From Gammaproteobacteria bacterium (lineage in GTDB: Bacteria > Pseudomonadota > Gammaproteobacteria > Pseudomonadales > Pseudohongiellaceae): a DNA stretch of 42,731 nucleotides. The notes beneath the pieces are model-generated. The model was given only the letters and a program-made list of their open reading frames with translations. It made no database searches and was not told the origin of the DNA. Location of the stretch: NCBI GenBank assembly GCA_018698975.1, contig JABIPQ010000060.1, positions 1 to 42,731 of the forward strand. The letters are read 5' to 3'. The position numbers and the translations under genes were made by a program. This document shows positions 9,688-18,465 of this stretch, in pieces (position 1 is the stretch's first letter; each line of letters starts with the position of its first letter).

Positions 9688-9797
9688 TTTTACAGATCCT
9701 GATGCAAAGTCTGTTCATGCAGTAATTTGTGAACAGCTGTTTTTTTAGTTAAGCGGGTTTTAAAATATTGGTGTTTGATTGATTCTGGTAGCGGAAA

Positions 9798-10085
9798 TCA
9801 TTCAATGACTTTGGGTACCAGATACAAACCTTCCTCGGTTTCCGGTGCAATTTTTTGCAGTTCATCCCGTTGATTACTTTCCGTTACCACGTCTTCTCTC
9901 AGGCGTTGGACAGCATCAAAGGCATGCGCCAGTGGCTCGACATTATCAGTGTCGACAGATTGCATCTGATCGATAAGGGCCAAAATATTCGAAATGCTGC
10001 CTGCGGCTTCCTGCTTTTCCTCATTGCTAAGATGAAGGCGGGCCAGGTGGGCAATATTTTCCACATCGCCTAGTTCAATTGACAT
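9798..10085 (-). CDS. gatC: Asp-tRNA(Asn)/Glu-tRNA(Gln) amidotransferase subunit C
   Basis: GatC is the 95-residue clamp that wraps around GatA and GatB and stabilises the complex. The N-terminal [17 protein letters not shown] and the later [18 protein letters not shown] are the two conserved blocks of the family. The frame is open to a TTG at 10097, but the ATG at 10085 has a GGAG seven nt upstream and gives the standard start, so I use it. It is the first gene of the gatC-gatA-gatB-PA4642-like operon and lies back to back with mreB, the arrangement also found in Pseudomonas. Confidence 0.95.
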   Translation of the reverse strand: MSIELGDVENIAHLARLHLSNEEKQEAAGSISNILALIDQMQSVDTDNVEPLAHAFDAVQRLREDVVTESNQRDELQKIAPETEEGLYLVPKVIE

Positions 10086-10135
10086 GTCAGACTCCAAAAT
10101 TTAATTGGGGCAAAATCCGGGTAAAAAAGTGACCT

Positions 10136-10155
10136 AAATCTGACAAATCAGATTT
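10136..10155. promoter_or_regulatory. Inverted repeat in the gatC-mreB divergent region
   Basis: AAATCTGA and TCAGATTT form a perfect 8-bp dyad around CAAA. It lies about 50 bp upstream of the gatC start and about 35 bp from the proposed mreB promoter. It could be an operator or a leader hairpin of the gat transcript. Nothing else supports a regulator. Confidence 0.35.
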
Positions 10156-10188
10156 AATTCTTGCTCTAAGTAGTTGTGATTGCTAGAG

Positions 10189-10217
10189 TTGCCCGAGCTG
10201 AATCCGGTGATTATACT
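10189..10217 (+). promoter_or_regulatory. Sigma70-type promoter for mreB
   Basis: TTGCCC and TATACT are separated by exactly 17 bp and point toward mreB, about 109 bp upstream of its ATG. The match is 4/6 at the -35 box and 5/6 at the -10 box. It is the best candidate found in this divergent region. Confidence 0.5.
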
Positions 10218-10310
10218 GGAATAATAACTAATAGAGCCAATCCCTCCACACAATTATTTAATTGCTGAATTAAGCGCATAACTAATTGAAAAATAATAGA
10301 AAATAAATAG

Positions 10311-11363
<1,053 letters not shown>

Positions 11364-11416
11364 AATAATTAAACAGTATTAGACTGGGGGTCGAACTGCG
11401 ATCTTCGCTTGAGTCG

Positions 11417-11510
11417 GATAAAAGATAAAGGAAGAAATATAAAGGCGGTATTGTTCCGGCTCAACTGCACTTTATTACTATCCTTTACTCTTTATCCTTT
11501 ATCTTTCATC
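11417..11510. repeat. Inverted-repeat element between mreB and mreC
   Basis: Arms at 11417-11445 and 11482-11510 are inverted copies (23 of 29 positions match) made of GATAAAAGATAAAGG-type tracts, with a 36-bp spacer. They belong to the same family as the 2093-2237 element. In the mre transcript they would form a long stem between mreB and mreC. It is not a typical terminator because no clean T-run follows. Confidence 0.7.
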
Positions 11511-11534
11511 TGTTGGTAAGTAGAGGTTCGATAA

Positions 11535-12353
11535 ATTAAATCTCTATTCGTTCAAAGCACTTCCCAGGGTTACCGATTACTCGGCCTTGCTCTGCTGTCC
11601 ATGATAATGATGCTTGCGGACAGCCGCTTCAGTTATCTCTCCAAAGTGCGTTTTTATGCCTCCTATATTGTTACGCCATTACATTTTCTGGCGGATACCC
11701 CGCGTTCCATTTCAGATTCAGTTAATAACAACTTTCAAAGTCGTAGTTACCTGATTTCGGAAAACCAGCGCTTTAAGGAGCAGCTGTTGATGCAGCAGTT
11801 CCAGTTGCAGAAACTTGAGCATCTAAAAGCGGAGAATATGCGCCTGAACGAACTGCTCAATGCCTCAAGTATAGTCGACGAACGGGTGGTTCAGGCTCAG
11901 CTCACCGGTGAATCCCCTGACCCCTTTACCAAACGGGTTCTCATCAACAAGGGGAGCGTAGAAGACGTATATATTGGCCAGCCTGTAATCGATGCTTTTG
12001 GTTTGATGGGGCAGATAGTGGATGTGGAGCCTTATGACAGTTGGGTGTTGTTAATCACTGATCCCCAGCATTCAACACCTGTTCAGATAAACCGTAATGG
12101 AAACCGGGCTATTGCAACGGGTACCCAGGACTCTCTGCAACGCCTGGAGTTAAATAATATTTCCGACACGTTTGACGTGATAGTAGGCGATGTCCTTGTA
12201 ACTTCGGGGTTTGGTGGCCGTTTTCCGGCAGGCTATCCTGTAGGCGTGGTGAGCAGTGTCTTGCATGATCCTGGTGCTCCTTTTGCCACAGTAACCGTTG
12301 AGCCTACCGCGCAGCTCGATCGTAGTCGTAACGTATTGTTATTATTCAAATAA
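11535..12353 (+). CDS. mreC: Rod shape-determining protein MreC, probable AUU start
   Basis: MreC is a bitopic inner-membrane protein whose periplasmic part links MreB/MreD to cell-wall enzymes. The periplasmic portion is clear: coiled coil about residues 70-105 (RFKEQLLMQQF, KAENMRLNELL), then DPFTKRVLINKGS, VIDAFGLMGQIVDV and TSGFGGRFPAGYPVGVV. The first ATG, at 11601, would remove the membrane anchor. In the same frame upstream, after a TAA at 11532, the codons from an ATT at 11535 read IKSLFVQSTSQGYRLLGLAL, the normal MreC N-terminus and transmembrane helix. A GAGG (11523-11526) sits 8 nt before the ATT. I therefore place the start at AUU, giving 272 aa. If not, translation would begin at 11601 without the full anchor. 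Confidence 0.85.
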   Translation: MKSLFVQSTSQGYRLLGLALLSMIMMLADSRFSYLSKVRFYASYIVTPLHFLADTPRSISDSVNNNFQSRSYLISENQRFKEQLLMQQFQLQKLEHLKAENMRLNELLNASSIVDERVVQAQLTGESPDPFTKRVLINKGSVEDVYIGQPVIDAFGLMGQIVDVEPYDSWVLLITDPQHSTPVQINRNGNRAIATGTQDSLQRLELNNISDTFDVIVGDVLVTSGFGGRFPAGYPVGVVSSVLHDPGAPFATVTVEPTAQLDRSRNVLLLFK

Positions 12354-12389
12354 ATGCTCAACTCTGAGTATAAATCAAGGCATTAGAGC

Positions 12390-12887
12390 ATGGCACAAAA
12401 ATTCAACAAGCATCATGGCGGCTGGGTAATTACAGTAAGCTTTGTGCTGGCTGCCTTGTTTACTGTGCTTCCTTTGCCAGAATGGCTGGAGGCCTATCGC
12501 CCCGAATGGGTGGCACTGGTAGTTATTTACTGGGTGATTGCATTACCTGACAGAATAGGCCTGCTCACTGCCTGGATTGTAGGCTTTTTTGTTGATGTTC
12601 TGGAAGGCTCATTACTGGGACTCAATGCGCTGGCCCTGGCTCTGGTTGCCTATCTGGCTTTGAGCCTCTATCAGCGAATGCGCATGTTCACTGCAATCCA
12701 GCAAAGCAGCACCATTTTGATTCTGGTGGGAATACACCAGTTAATGTCTTTCTGGGTACTTACAGCCAATAGCCAGAACACAGCACCGAACCTCATATTC
12801 ATGATTTCGGCATTATCCAGTGCCATTATCTGGCCATTTATTTTCTTCGGCCTGCGCTATATCAGACGAACATTTAATGTGGTCTGA
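12390..12887 (+). CDS. mreD: Rod shape-determining membrane protein MreD
   Basis: MreD is an integral membrane partner of MreC in the elongation complex. The 165-residue protein is strongly hydrophobic with about five or six membrane helices (WVITVSFVLAALFTVL, WVALVVIYWVIAL, LLTAWIVGFFVDVLEGS, ALALALVAYLAL and two near the C-terminus). The WVALVVIYW segment and GFFVDVLEGSLLGLNAL are typical MreD signatures. The ATG at 12390 is preceded by AAGG about 9 nt away. It closes the mre operon, 36 bp after mreC. maf and rng, which often follow in Pseudomonas relatives, are not here. Confidence 0.95.
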   Translation: MAQKFNKHHGGWVITVSFVLAALFTVLPLPEWLEAYRPEWVALVVIYWVIALPDRIGLLTAWIVGFFVDVLEGSLLGLNALALALVAYLALSLYQRMRMFTAIQQSSTILILVGIHQLMSFWVLTANSQNTAPNLIFMISALSSAIIWPFIFFGLRYIRRTFNVV

Positions 12888-12905
12888 ATTCAGACAAGCT
12901 TGATC

Positions 12906-12935
12906 TGGCAAAAAGCGCCCAGACCTCTATATAAT
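12906..12935 (+). promoter_or_regulatory. Possible promoter of the PQQ dehydrogenase gene
   Basis: A perfect TATAAT box (12930-12935) lies about 49 bp upstream of the start codon at 12984. The best -35 candidate at 18 bp spacing, TGGCAA, is poor. The site marks the change from the mre operon to the accessory block. Confidence 0.4.
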
Positions 12936-12983
12936 CCCCTGATAAATATTTAATACGACGGCAAAGTCATTAGGGGATGTAAA

Positions 12984-15137
12984 ATGTTCAAGACAATACA
13001 ATTCAAGGCTGCGTGTGTTTTTCTACTGGCAGGATTCCTTGCGGCTTGCGGCAATGATGATGCTGCAAGTCCGGAAAATTCTGTGACAAATGCAGGTAAT
13101 GCCTCTTCTGCAGTGAATAGTCCAGCGCTACAAACAAATCCTGTTAATTCCGACCCCCTTAATACCGATCCTATGGCTTTGCCGCCAAGCGGTGAATGGC
13201 CCACCAATGGTGGATCTTTTTATAATCAGCGCTGGTCGCCGCTGGATCAAATTAACCGGGACAACATCAGTCAGCTAAAAGCTGAATGGCGGGTGCATTT
13301 AAATGGTTCAGGTATGGAGACCAAGTATTCAGCAGAGGGCACTCCACTTTATAAGGATGGTGTTTTATATATGACCACAGGCGACTCTGATGTTTTTGCT
13401 GTTAGCCTGGAAAGTGGAGAGATAATTTGGGATTACGACTCGGTGTTTCCAGAAGCTATGGGGCAGCAAGTGTGCTGCGGCTGGGATAATCGCGGTGTTG
13501 CTTTGGGTGATGGCAAGGTTTTTGTTGGCCAGCTGGATGCCAGGCTGGTAGCCCTTGATGAAACCAGCGGAGAAGTAAGTTGGGAAACCCAGAGTGTGCG
13601 TTGGGAAGATGGTTACAGTATCACCGGTGCGCCTCTATATTACGACGGCATGGTGATCACCGGTTATTCGGGTGCTGAAAAAGGGGTGCGCGGCCTTGTG
13701 GAAGCCTTTGATTCTCAAACAGGCGAAAAGCTCTGGACCTTTTATACTGTTCCGGGGCCTGGAGAATTCGGCCATGACACCTGGCCTTCAGACAATAATG
13801 TCTGGGAATTCGGCGGTGGTACTGTTTGGCAGACCCCGGCCGTGGATCCCGAGCTTGACCTGATTTACTTTTCCACGGGCAATCCCGGTCCGGATATGAA
13901 CGGCAAAATCAGGGAGGGTGATAATTTGTTCACTGCATCCATTGTCGCCGTTGATGCTCATACTGGAGAATACCGCTGGCACTTCCAGCAAGTACACCAT
14001 GATCTTTGGGATTATGATGCGCCAAATCCTGTCATTCTGTTTGATATGGAATTCGAAGGAGAGACACGTAAAGCCATTGCAGAGGCAGGTAAAACCGGTT
14101 GGGTATATATCCTGGACAGGATCACCGGAGAACCGATTGTTGGTGTCGAGGAAAAGCCGGTGCCGCAACTTTCAGAACAATTCACCTCTCCGACACAACC
14201 TTACCCTGTAGGGGATGCTTTTATTCCGCAGTTTGTTGATGTGGCCCCCGAGGGTACGGTACTGGTTAATCAGGGCAGGATATTTACTCCCTTCCTTTAT
14301 GAACCAGTTCTGGTGCAACCGGGACTGGCTGGTGGTGCCAACTGGGCGCCCAGTGCTTATGATCCAACGCGCCAGACCATGTATATCTGCGCCTCTGAAT
14401 CTTCGATTGTGCTATACATGGAAGACACTGACGTCCCTGAAGAGCACAGTGGAGAAACATGGACCGGCGGTAATTTTGGTGGTTCAAAAAGACCCACAGT
14501 AGGTATTGTTGCGGCTGTGGATATGACTACCAATAAACTGGTATGGCAGTATCGCTGGCAGGATCCCTGCTATAGCGGATTTTTGTCCACCGCTGGAGAT
14601 TTACTCTTTGTTGGCCGAAATGACGGCAGGTTGACAGCTCTGGATACCGACACTGGCATGGAGGTTTGGGATTTCCAGACCGGCGCCGGCGCGAATGCAC
14701 CAGCCATTACCTTTGAGGACAATGGGAAACAATACATCGCTGCATACTCTGGCGGCAACCTGTTCCAGGGATCTGCTCATGGCGATAGCTTGTGGCTGTT
14801 TTCTCTGGAAGGGCAAATGGAAGAAACAACACCGGGTGACACCTTGCCAGTATTAAGCAATGCCACAGGAGGTCCGGCCCAGGTAGTGTTTGCAGAGGGG
14901 GAGGCAGATATTGCTGCAGGACAAGTGCTTTATCAGCAGACCTGCCTGCCATGTCATGGCGATGACGGTATGGGAGGGCATAATAATGCCTTGCCGCTTA
15001 ATAACCTGACTGATATTCGCGATGCTATAACTGTGGTGTCCTCTGGCAGAAATAATATGCCTAATTTCACCGGCGCATTGACGCCTGAACAAATCAGGGA
15101 TGTTAGTGGCTTTGTTGTAAATGGTTTATTTCAATAA
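12984..15137 (+). CDS. PQQ-dependent quinohemoprotein alcohol dehydrogenase (lipoprotein)
   Basis: This methanol/ethanol-type quinoprotein has 717 residues. It begins with a lipoprotein signal (lipobox LAAC, Cys22) and a Ser/Asn-rich linker, followed by an eight-bladed propeller with W-motifs such as GEIIWDYDS, GEVSWETQS and GEKLWTFYT. Adjacent cysteines C164-C165 (QVCCGW) match the disulfide above PQQ. GAEKGVRG, STGNPGP and EGDNLF are cofactor/metal blocks, and HHDLWDYD (residues 338-345) holds the catalytic-region Asp as D343-x-D345. A C-terminal cytochrome c domain carries CLPCH (654-658). It should oxidise an alcohol or sugar in the periplasm and pass electrons through the heme to the respiratory chain. 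The substrate is not evident, and no pqq synthesis or xoxG gene is nearby. AGGGGA precedes the ATG. Confidence 0.9.
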   Translation: MFKTIQFKAACVFLLAGFLAACGNDDAASPENSVTNAGNASSAVNSPALQTNPVNSDPLNTDPMALPPSGEWPTNGGSFYNQRWSPLDQINRDNISQLKAEWRVHLNGSGMETKYSAEGTPLYKDGVLYMTTGDSDVFAVSLESGEIIWDYDSVFPEAMGQQVCCGWDNRGVALGDGKVFVGQLDARLVALDETSGEVSWETQSVRWEDGYSITGAPLYYDGMVITGYSGAEKGVRGLVEAFDSQTGEKLWTFYTVPGPGEFGHDTWPSDNNVWEFGGGTVWQTPAVDPELDLIYFSTGNPGPDMNGKIREGDNLFTASIVAVDAHTGEYRWHFQQVHHDLWDYDAPNPVILFDMEFEGETRKAIAEAGKTGWVYILDRITGEPIVGVEEKPVPQLSEQFTSPTQPYPVGDAFIPQFVDVAPEGTVLVNQGRIFTPFLYEPVLVQPGLAGGANWAPSAYDPTRQTMYICASESSIVLYMEDTDVPEEHSGETWTGGNFGGSKRPTVGIVAAVDMTTNKLVWQYRWQDPCYSGFLSTAGDLLFVGRNDGRLTALDTDTGMEVWDFQTGAGANAPAITFEDNGKQYIAAYSGGNLFQGSAHGDSLWLFSLEGQMEETTPGDTLPVLSNATGGPAQVVFAEGEADIAAGQVLYQQTCLPCHGDDGMGGHNNALPLNNLTDIRDAITVVSSGRNNMPNFTGALTPEQIRDVSGFVVNGLFQ

Positions 15138-15151
15138 ATTCAGGTTGTCGT

Positions 15152-15679
15152 ATGAATTCCCGAACCAGCATAATTCTTGTTTTTTTTATTGCTGTTTCAG
15201 GCTGCGTCACTGATTTTGAAATTCTGGAATGGCCTGAAGAGGGCTACCCCAGAAATTATTTTAAGACGGCTTTTCAGGAAGATGATCTGGCACAGCAATA
15301 TCAATCTGAAGATGATTATCTGTTATGGGTTACACGTTTTTATAATGGTTACAGTTTGGCCCCGGGCTGGCTTAGTTTAACGGAGCAGGTAAAAGACAGG
15401 CTGGATGAGCCTTATCGTTCAGAAGTCGCTGCGAAACTTTATATCCTGGGAGGCCGGATTGGTAGCGAATGGGCCAAGGACAATGCGGTAAGAGTACTTG
15501 ATACACGAAATGCCGCAGTCTGGCGTGATGCGCTGGTAGAGGCACTCAGCCAGAATGATCTTGATAACTATATTATCCGTGTCGAAGAAGATATTGGAAA
15601 TTTGTTTACAGGAGACCTGAAAAAGGAAGATATTATCTTCGAAAGATACTTTATTAGTGTAGATGATTTTGAATTCTGA
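15152..15679 (+). CDS. Uncharacterised lipoprotein downstream of PQQ dehydrogenase
   Basis: A predicted lipoprotein of 175 residues: a short signal peptide with lipobox VSGC (Cys18) and an acidic mature part (EDDLAQQYQSEDDYLLWVTRF, YNGYSLAPGWLSLTEQV, DNYIIRVEEDIGNLF). I do not recognise the family. It starts 14 bp after the quinohemoprotein gene, so it is very probably cotranscribed with it and may be an envelope partner or chaperone; that is an inference from position alone. Its last 55 bp are duplicated downstream at 15707-15761. Confidence 0.75.
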   Translation: MNSRTSIILVFFIAVSGCVTDFEILEWPEEGYPRNYFKTAFQEDDLAQQYQSEDDYLLWVTRFYNGYSLAPGWLSLTEQVKDRLDEPYRSEVAAKLYILGGRIGSEWAKDNAVRVLDTRNAAVWRDALVEALSQNDLDNYIIRVEEDIGNLFTGDLKKEDIIFERYFISVDDFEF

Positions 15680-15706
15680 TTATTCGTAATAGTACCCGGA
15701 AGAGAT

Positions 15707-15761
15707 GGAAGATATTACCTTCGAAAGATAATTTATAGGTGAAGAAGATTTTGAGTTTTAA
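15707..15761 (+). pseudogene. Duplicated tail of the upstream lipoprotein gene
   Basis: This 55-bp stretch repeats the end of the preceding gene (15625-15679) with 46 of 55 identical bases. It would read EDITFER, then a stop, then FIGEEDFEF and a stop. It looks like the last piece of a tandem paralogue whose remainder was deleted, or a short local duplication. Confidence 0.6.
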
Positions 15762-15807
15762 GCTGACTTAAATCAACTGTTCCAATAAATCAGGAAAAGA
15801 AGCTGTG

Positions 15808-17226
15808 ATGATGGGAAACTGGACCGAGGACACAGCAGCAATTTTTCTTGGCTTTCTGATTATTGTATTGGCTTTACTAGCCTTTCTTGTTGCCCCTTAC
15901 TCGCAAGTTAATGAAGCACTGATCAGGGTACAATCTGAAGCAGGGTTTAATCTTGAAACCTGGTCAGGCGATAATGAAAGTGGTTCCGCCGTGACAGCTT
16001 TTATGAGTGATACAGTCAATAGTGCCAGGCCTGCTCGCTGGACTATAAACCCCTTGTCTGCATTTTCCCTGGATTTTCTAATCTCTGCCATTGTGTTTTT
16101 TGTTTTCCTGGCCCTTTTGTTTGGAGTGGGCATCCTGTTGATGAATCAGCGGCCCGCTGATTTCCTGAAAGGCTTCGTTTTTATTTTTGTGCTTGGTACT
16201 TTGGCCTATCTTCTGGCCAACCAGTCAGATTTCCGCAGTATGGGTTTGGGCTATGCCTTATGGGCAATCATATTGGGTTTGGTGGTAAGTAATGTTTTCG
16301 GTATCCCGGATTTTCTTCGCCCGGCATTGCGGCCAGAGCTCTATATTAAAACAGGACTGGTACTGCTTGGTGCGGAAGTTCTGTTTGGAAAAATACTGGC
16401 AATAGGGCTGCCCGGAATTTTTGTTGCGTGGATAGTGACGCCAGTGGTGTTGATTTCAACGTTTTGGTTTGGACAAAGAGTTCTGAAGATAGGGTCCAAG
16501 ACATTAAATATTACCATCAGTGCTGATATGTCTGTTTGTGGAGTCTCTGCTGCCATTGCAACTGCGGCCGCATGCAAAGCCTCGAAAGAAGAACTGACCA
16601 CAGCTGTGGGTCTATCCATGATTTTTACATCTATCATGATGGTGGCGCTACCAGCGTTTATTAATGCTGTAGGGATGCCGGAGGTTCTGGGAGGAGCCTG
16701 GATTGGTGGCACAATTGATGCCACAGGAGCGGTTGTGGCTGCGGGCGCATTTCTGGGTGATACGGCTTTAAATGTCGCCGCCACGATTAAAATGATCCAG
16801 AATATTCTGATTGGCGTTCTTGCCTTTGGCGTGGCCTTTTACTGGGCAACAAAAGTAGAAAAAAATGCAGGGCAGAGTGTGGGTGCCTCTGAAATCTGGA
16901 TTCGTTTTCCCAAGTTTGTGCTGGGCTTTATTGGCGCCAGTATACTATTTTCCCTGCTTTATGAATCCTTGAGCCCCAATACAGCAATCGTTTTGGTGGA
17001 AAATGGTGTATTGGATTTTACGTCTGATATGCGCGGCTGGTTGTTCTGCCTGGCTTTTGCCAGTATTGGCTTGTCGGCAAATTTTCGGGAATTAAAATCC
17101 CAGTTCTCTGGTGGAAAACCACTTATTTTATATGCCTGCGGTCAAACCCTTAATCTATGCCTGACCCTGTTGATGGCCTGGATTATGTTTTACAAAGTAT
17201 TTCCTGAAATCACCAATAGCCTGTAA
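15808..17226 (+). CDS. YeiH-family putative sulfate exporter / membrane transporter
   Basis: This polytopic inner-membrane protein of about 472 residues belongs to the YeiH (UPF0324, PSE) family. About ten or eleven hydrophobic helices are visible. The conserved core [20 protein letters not shown] with [16 protein letters not shown], then [19 protein letters not shown] and [16 protein letters not shown], is the family signature, seen in proteins proposed to export sulfate or related anions. The N-terminal 100 residues, with one extra helix and a soluble loop ([16 protein letters not shown]), extend beyond the E. coli form. The frame opens at GTG 15805; ATG 15808 and 15811 follow an AGGAAAAG. 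Transport substrate here is unknown. Confidence 0.85.
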   Translation: MMGNWTEDTAAIFLGFLIIVLALLAFLVAPYSQVNEALIRVQSEAGFNLETWSGDNESGSAVTAFMSDTVNSARPARWTINPLSAFSLDFLISAIVFFVFLALLFGVGILLMNQRPADFLKGFVFIFVLGTLAYLLANQSDFRSMGLGYALWAIILGLVVSNVFGIPDFLRPALRPELYIKTGLVLLGAEVLFGKILAIGLPGIFVAWIVTPVVLISTFWFGQRVLKIGSKTLNITISADMSVCGVSAAIATAAACKASKEELTTAVGLSMIFTSIMMVALPAFINAVGMPEVLGGAWIGGTIDATGAVVAAGAFLGDTALNVAATIKMIQNILIGVLAFGVAFYWATKVEKNAGQSVGASEIWIRFPKFVLGFIGASILFSLLYESLSPNTAIVLVENGVLDFTSDMRGWLFCLAFASIGLSANFRELKSQFSGGKPLILYACGQTLNLCLTLLMAWIMFYKVFPEITNSL

Positions 17227-17447
17227 TGATGATGAAGTTAAAAATAATTAAGTGTTTTTTCTTTCTGGCAGGATTGATACTGCTACAGCAGGCAATTGCT
17301 TTTGGCAGTGATCATTCAGCGCAGTTAAATAAGCAAACTCAAATCATTCAGAACCAGAATATAGATCCGTCAGCGCTTTTTTATATGGAAAGTAAGCTGG
17401 CATTGAATGCTGAAAAAATAGTGCGAAAAAAAATTAATGACAGATAA
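17226..17447 (+). CDS. Small exported protein overlapping the YeiH gene
   Basis: This 73-residue protein has a signal peptide (LIKCF-like hydrophobic stretch FFFLAGLILLQQAIAFG, cleavage likely after IAFG) and a polar mature part of about 45 residues rich in Gln, Asn and Lys. Its ATG overlaps the YeiH stop codon (TAATG), a sign of translational coupling. I do not recognise a family. It could be a periplasmic accessory of the transporter, but only the overlap supports that. Confidence 0.6.
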   Translation: MMMKLKIIKCFFFLAGLILLQQAIAFGSDHSAQLNKQTQIIQNQNIDPSALFYMESKLALNAEKIVRKKINDR

Positions 17448-17471
17448 TTCCTGCTTTCTAAAGAGTAAAAA

Positions 17472-18353
17472 GTGAATCGCTGGCAACGCTGGGTAAAAGC
17501 GCCCCACACCACATTGTTACATCGCGCCCTGTTTCAGGTGCATCTGTGGCTGGGCATTGGCTTGGGGCTGTATATCCTGGTGATTAGTGTCAGTGGTTCC
17601 GCTGTCGTATTAAGGCCTCAGTTCGTGCGCTGGTTTGTGGTCAGTGAGGTGGCATCCGATGAAGGTGAAGCTTTGGCAGGTGCTGCACTTGAGAATAAGG
17701 TTGCTGAAACCTACAGAGAGTTCAGCGTGATCAATATTGTTCCTCCCACACGCCCCCGGCGTGCAAGCTATGTGGCTCTTGAAAAAGATGGTGTTGAAAC
17801 ATCACGTTATTTTGATCACTTTGCCGGTGTTGATCTTGGCAATACCTATCCCTGGCAGGTGCGCACCGTAGAATGGCTGACGCGCCTGCACGACGATTTA
17901 TTGCTGGATCGCGTCACTGGACGAAAAATAAATGCTTTCGGCGGTGTTCTGTTTTTGTTGATGGTAATCACCGGGATTATTATCTGGTGGCAGGGCAGGC
18001 GACGCTGGCTGGATGGGCTTGTTATCAAACGTAATAGTTCTCACAGTTTTATGTGGCAGTTGCACAGCTTCCTGGGTTTCTGGTCCCTGCTACTGCTTTT
18101 TGTGTGGGGAATAACTGCGGTATATTTTGCATTCCCGCAACCCTTTGATTTTATTATTGATGCTCTGGATAAGGATCTGGAAGATTTTGAACGTCCAGAC
18201 AAGTGGCTGTTGTTTGTGATCGACCTGCATTTCGGTCGTTTTCGTGGCTCCTGGCTGGCTTACGTCTGGGTGGTGCTGGGTTTGCTGCCGGCGATAATGT
18301 TTATTTCAGGATTTATACTTTGGTACAGGAAGACTTTGAAAAAATATTTGTAG
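17472..18353 (+). CDS. PepSY-associated transmembrane protein (short form)
   Basis: This 293-residue inner-membrane protein has the PepSY-TM layout: an N-terminal helix (HLWLGIGLGLYILVISVSGS), a periplasmic PepSY-like loop of about 100 residues, then three further helices (FGGVLFLLMVITGIIIWW, FWSLLLLFVWGITAVYF, WVVLGLLPAIMFISGFILW). Histidines at membrane edges (LHRALFQVHLW, LTRLHDDLL, MWQLHSFLG, DLHFGRF) are typical and have been suggested to bind heme or metal in relatives. The start is GTG at 17472. It is followed by a longer PepSY protein, and the two may act together, perhaps in electron transfer or iron reduction; this is an inference. Confidence 0.8.
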   Translation: MNRWQRWVKAPHTTLLHRALFQVHLWLGIGLGLYILVISVSGSAVVLRPQFVRWFVVSEVASDEGEALAGAALENKVAETYREFSVINIVPPTRPRRASYVALEKDGVETSRYFDHFAGVDLGNTYPWQVRTVEWLTRLHDDLLLDRVTGRKINAFGGVLFLLMVITGIIIWWQGRRRWLDGLVIKRNSSHSFMWQLHSFLGFWSLLLLFVWGITAVYFAFPQPFDFIIDALDKDLEDFERPDKWLLFVIDLHFGRFRGSWLAYVWVVLGLLPAIMFISGFILWYRKTLKKYL

Positions 18354-18386
18354 GTGCAAGTCACAAGTTTCAAGGTACAAGGACGG
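18352..18386 (+). repeat. Degenerate 7-bp tandem array
   Basis: Five heptamers run in register: AGGTGCA, AGTCACA, AGTTTCA, AGGTACA, AGGACGG. They begin at the stop codon of the first PepSY gene. The AGGTACA unit is the same as that of the cleaner array at 42497-42538. Confidence 0.55.
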
Positions 18387-18465
18387 TTGATCAATTTATT
18401 CATTTGTATGTGTAAGTTGAATTTCGCTACACTCATTAATCATTATTGTTCCACCGAGGAAGATT

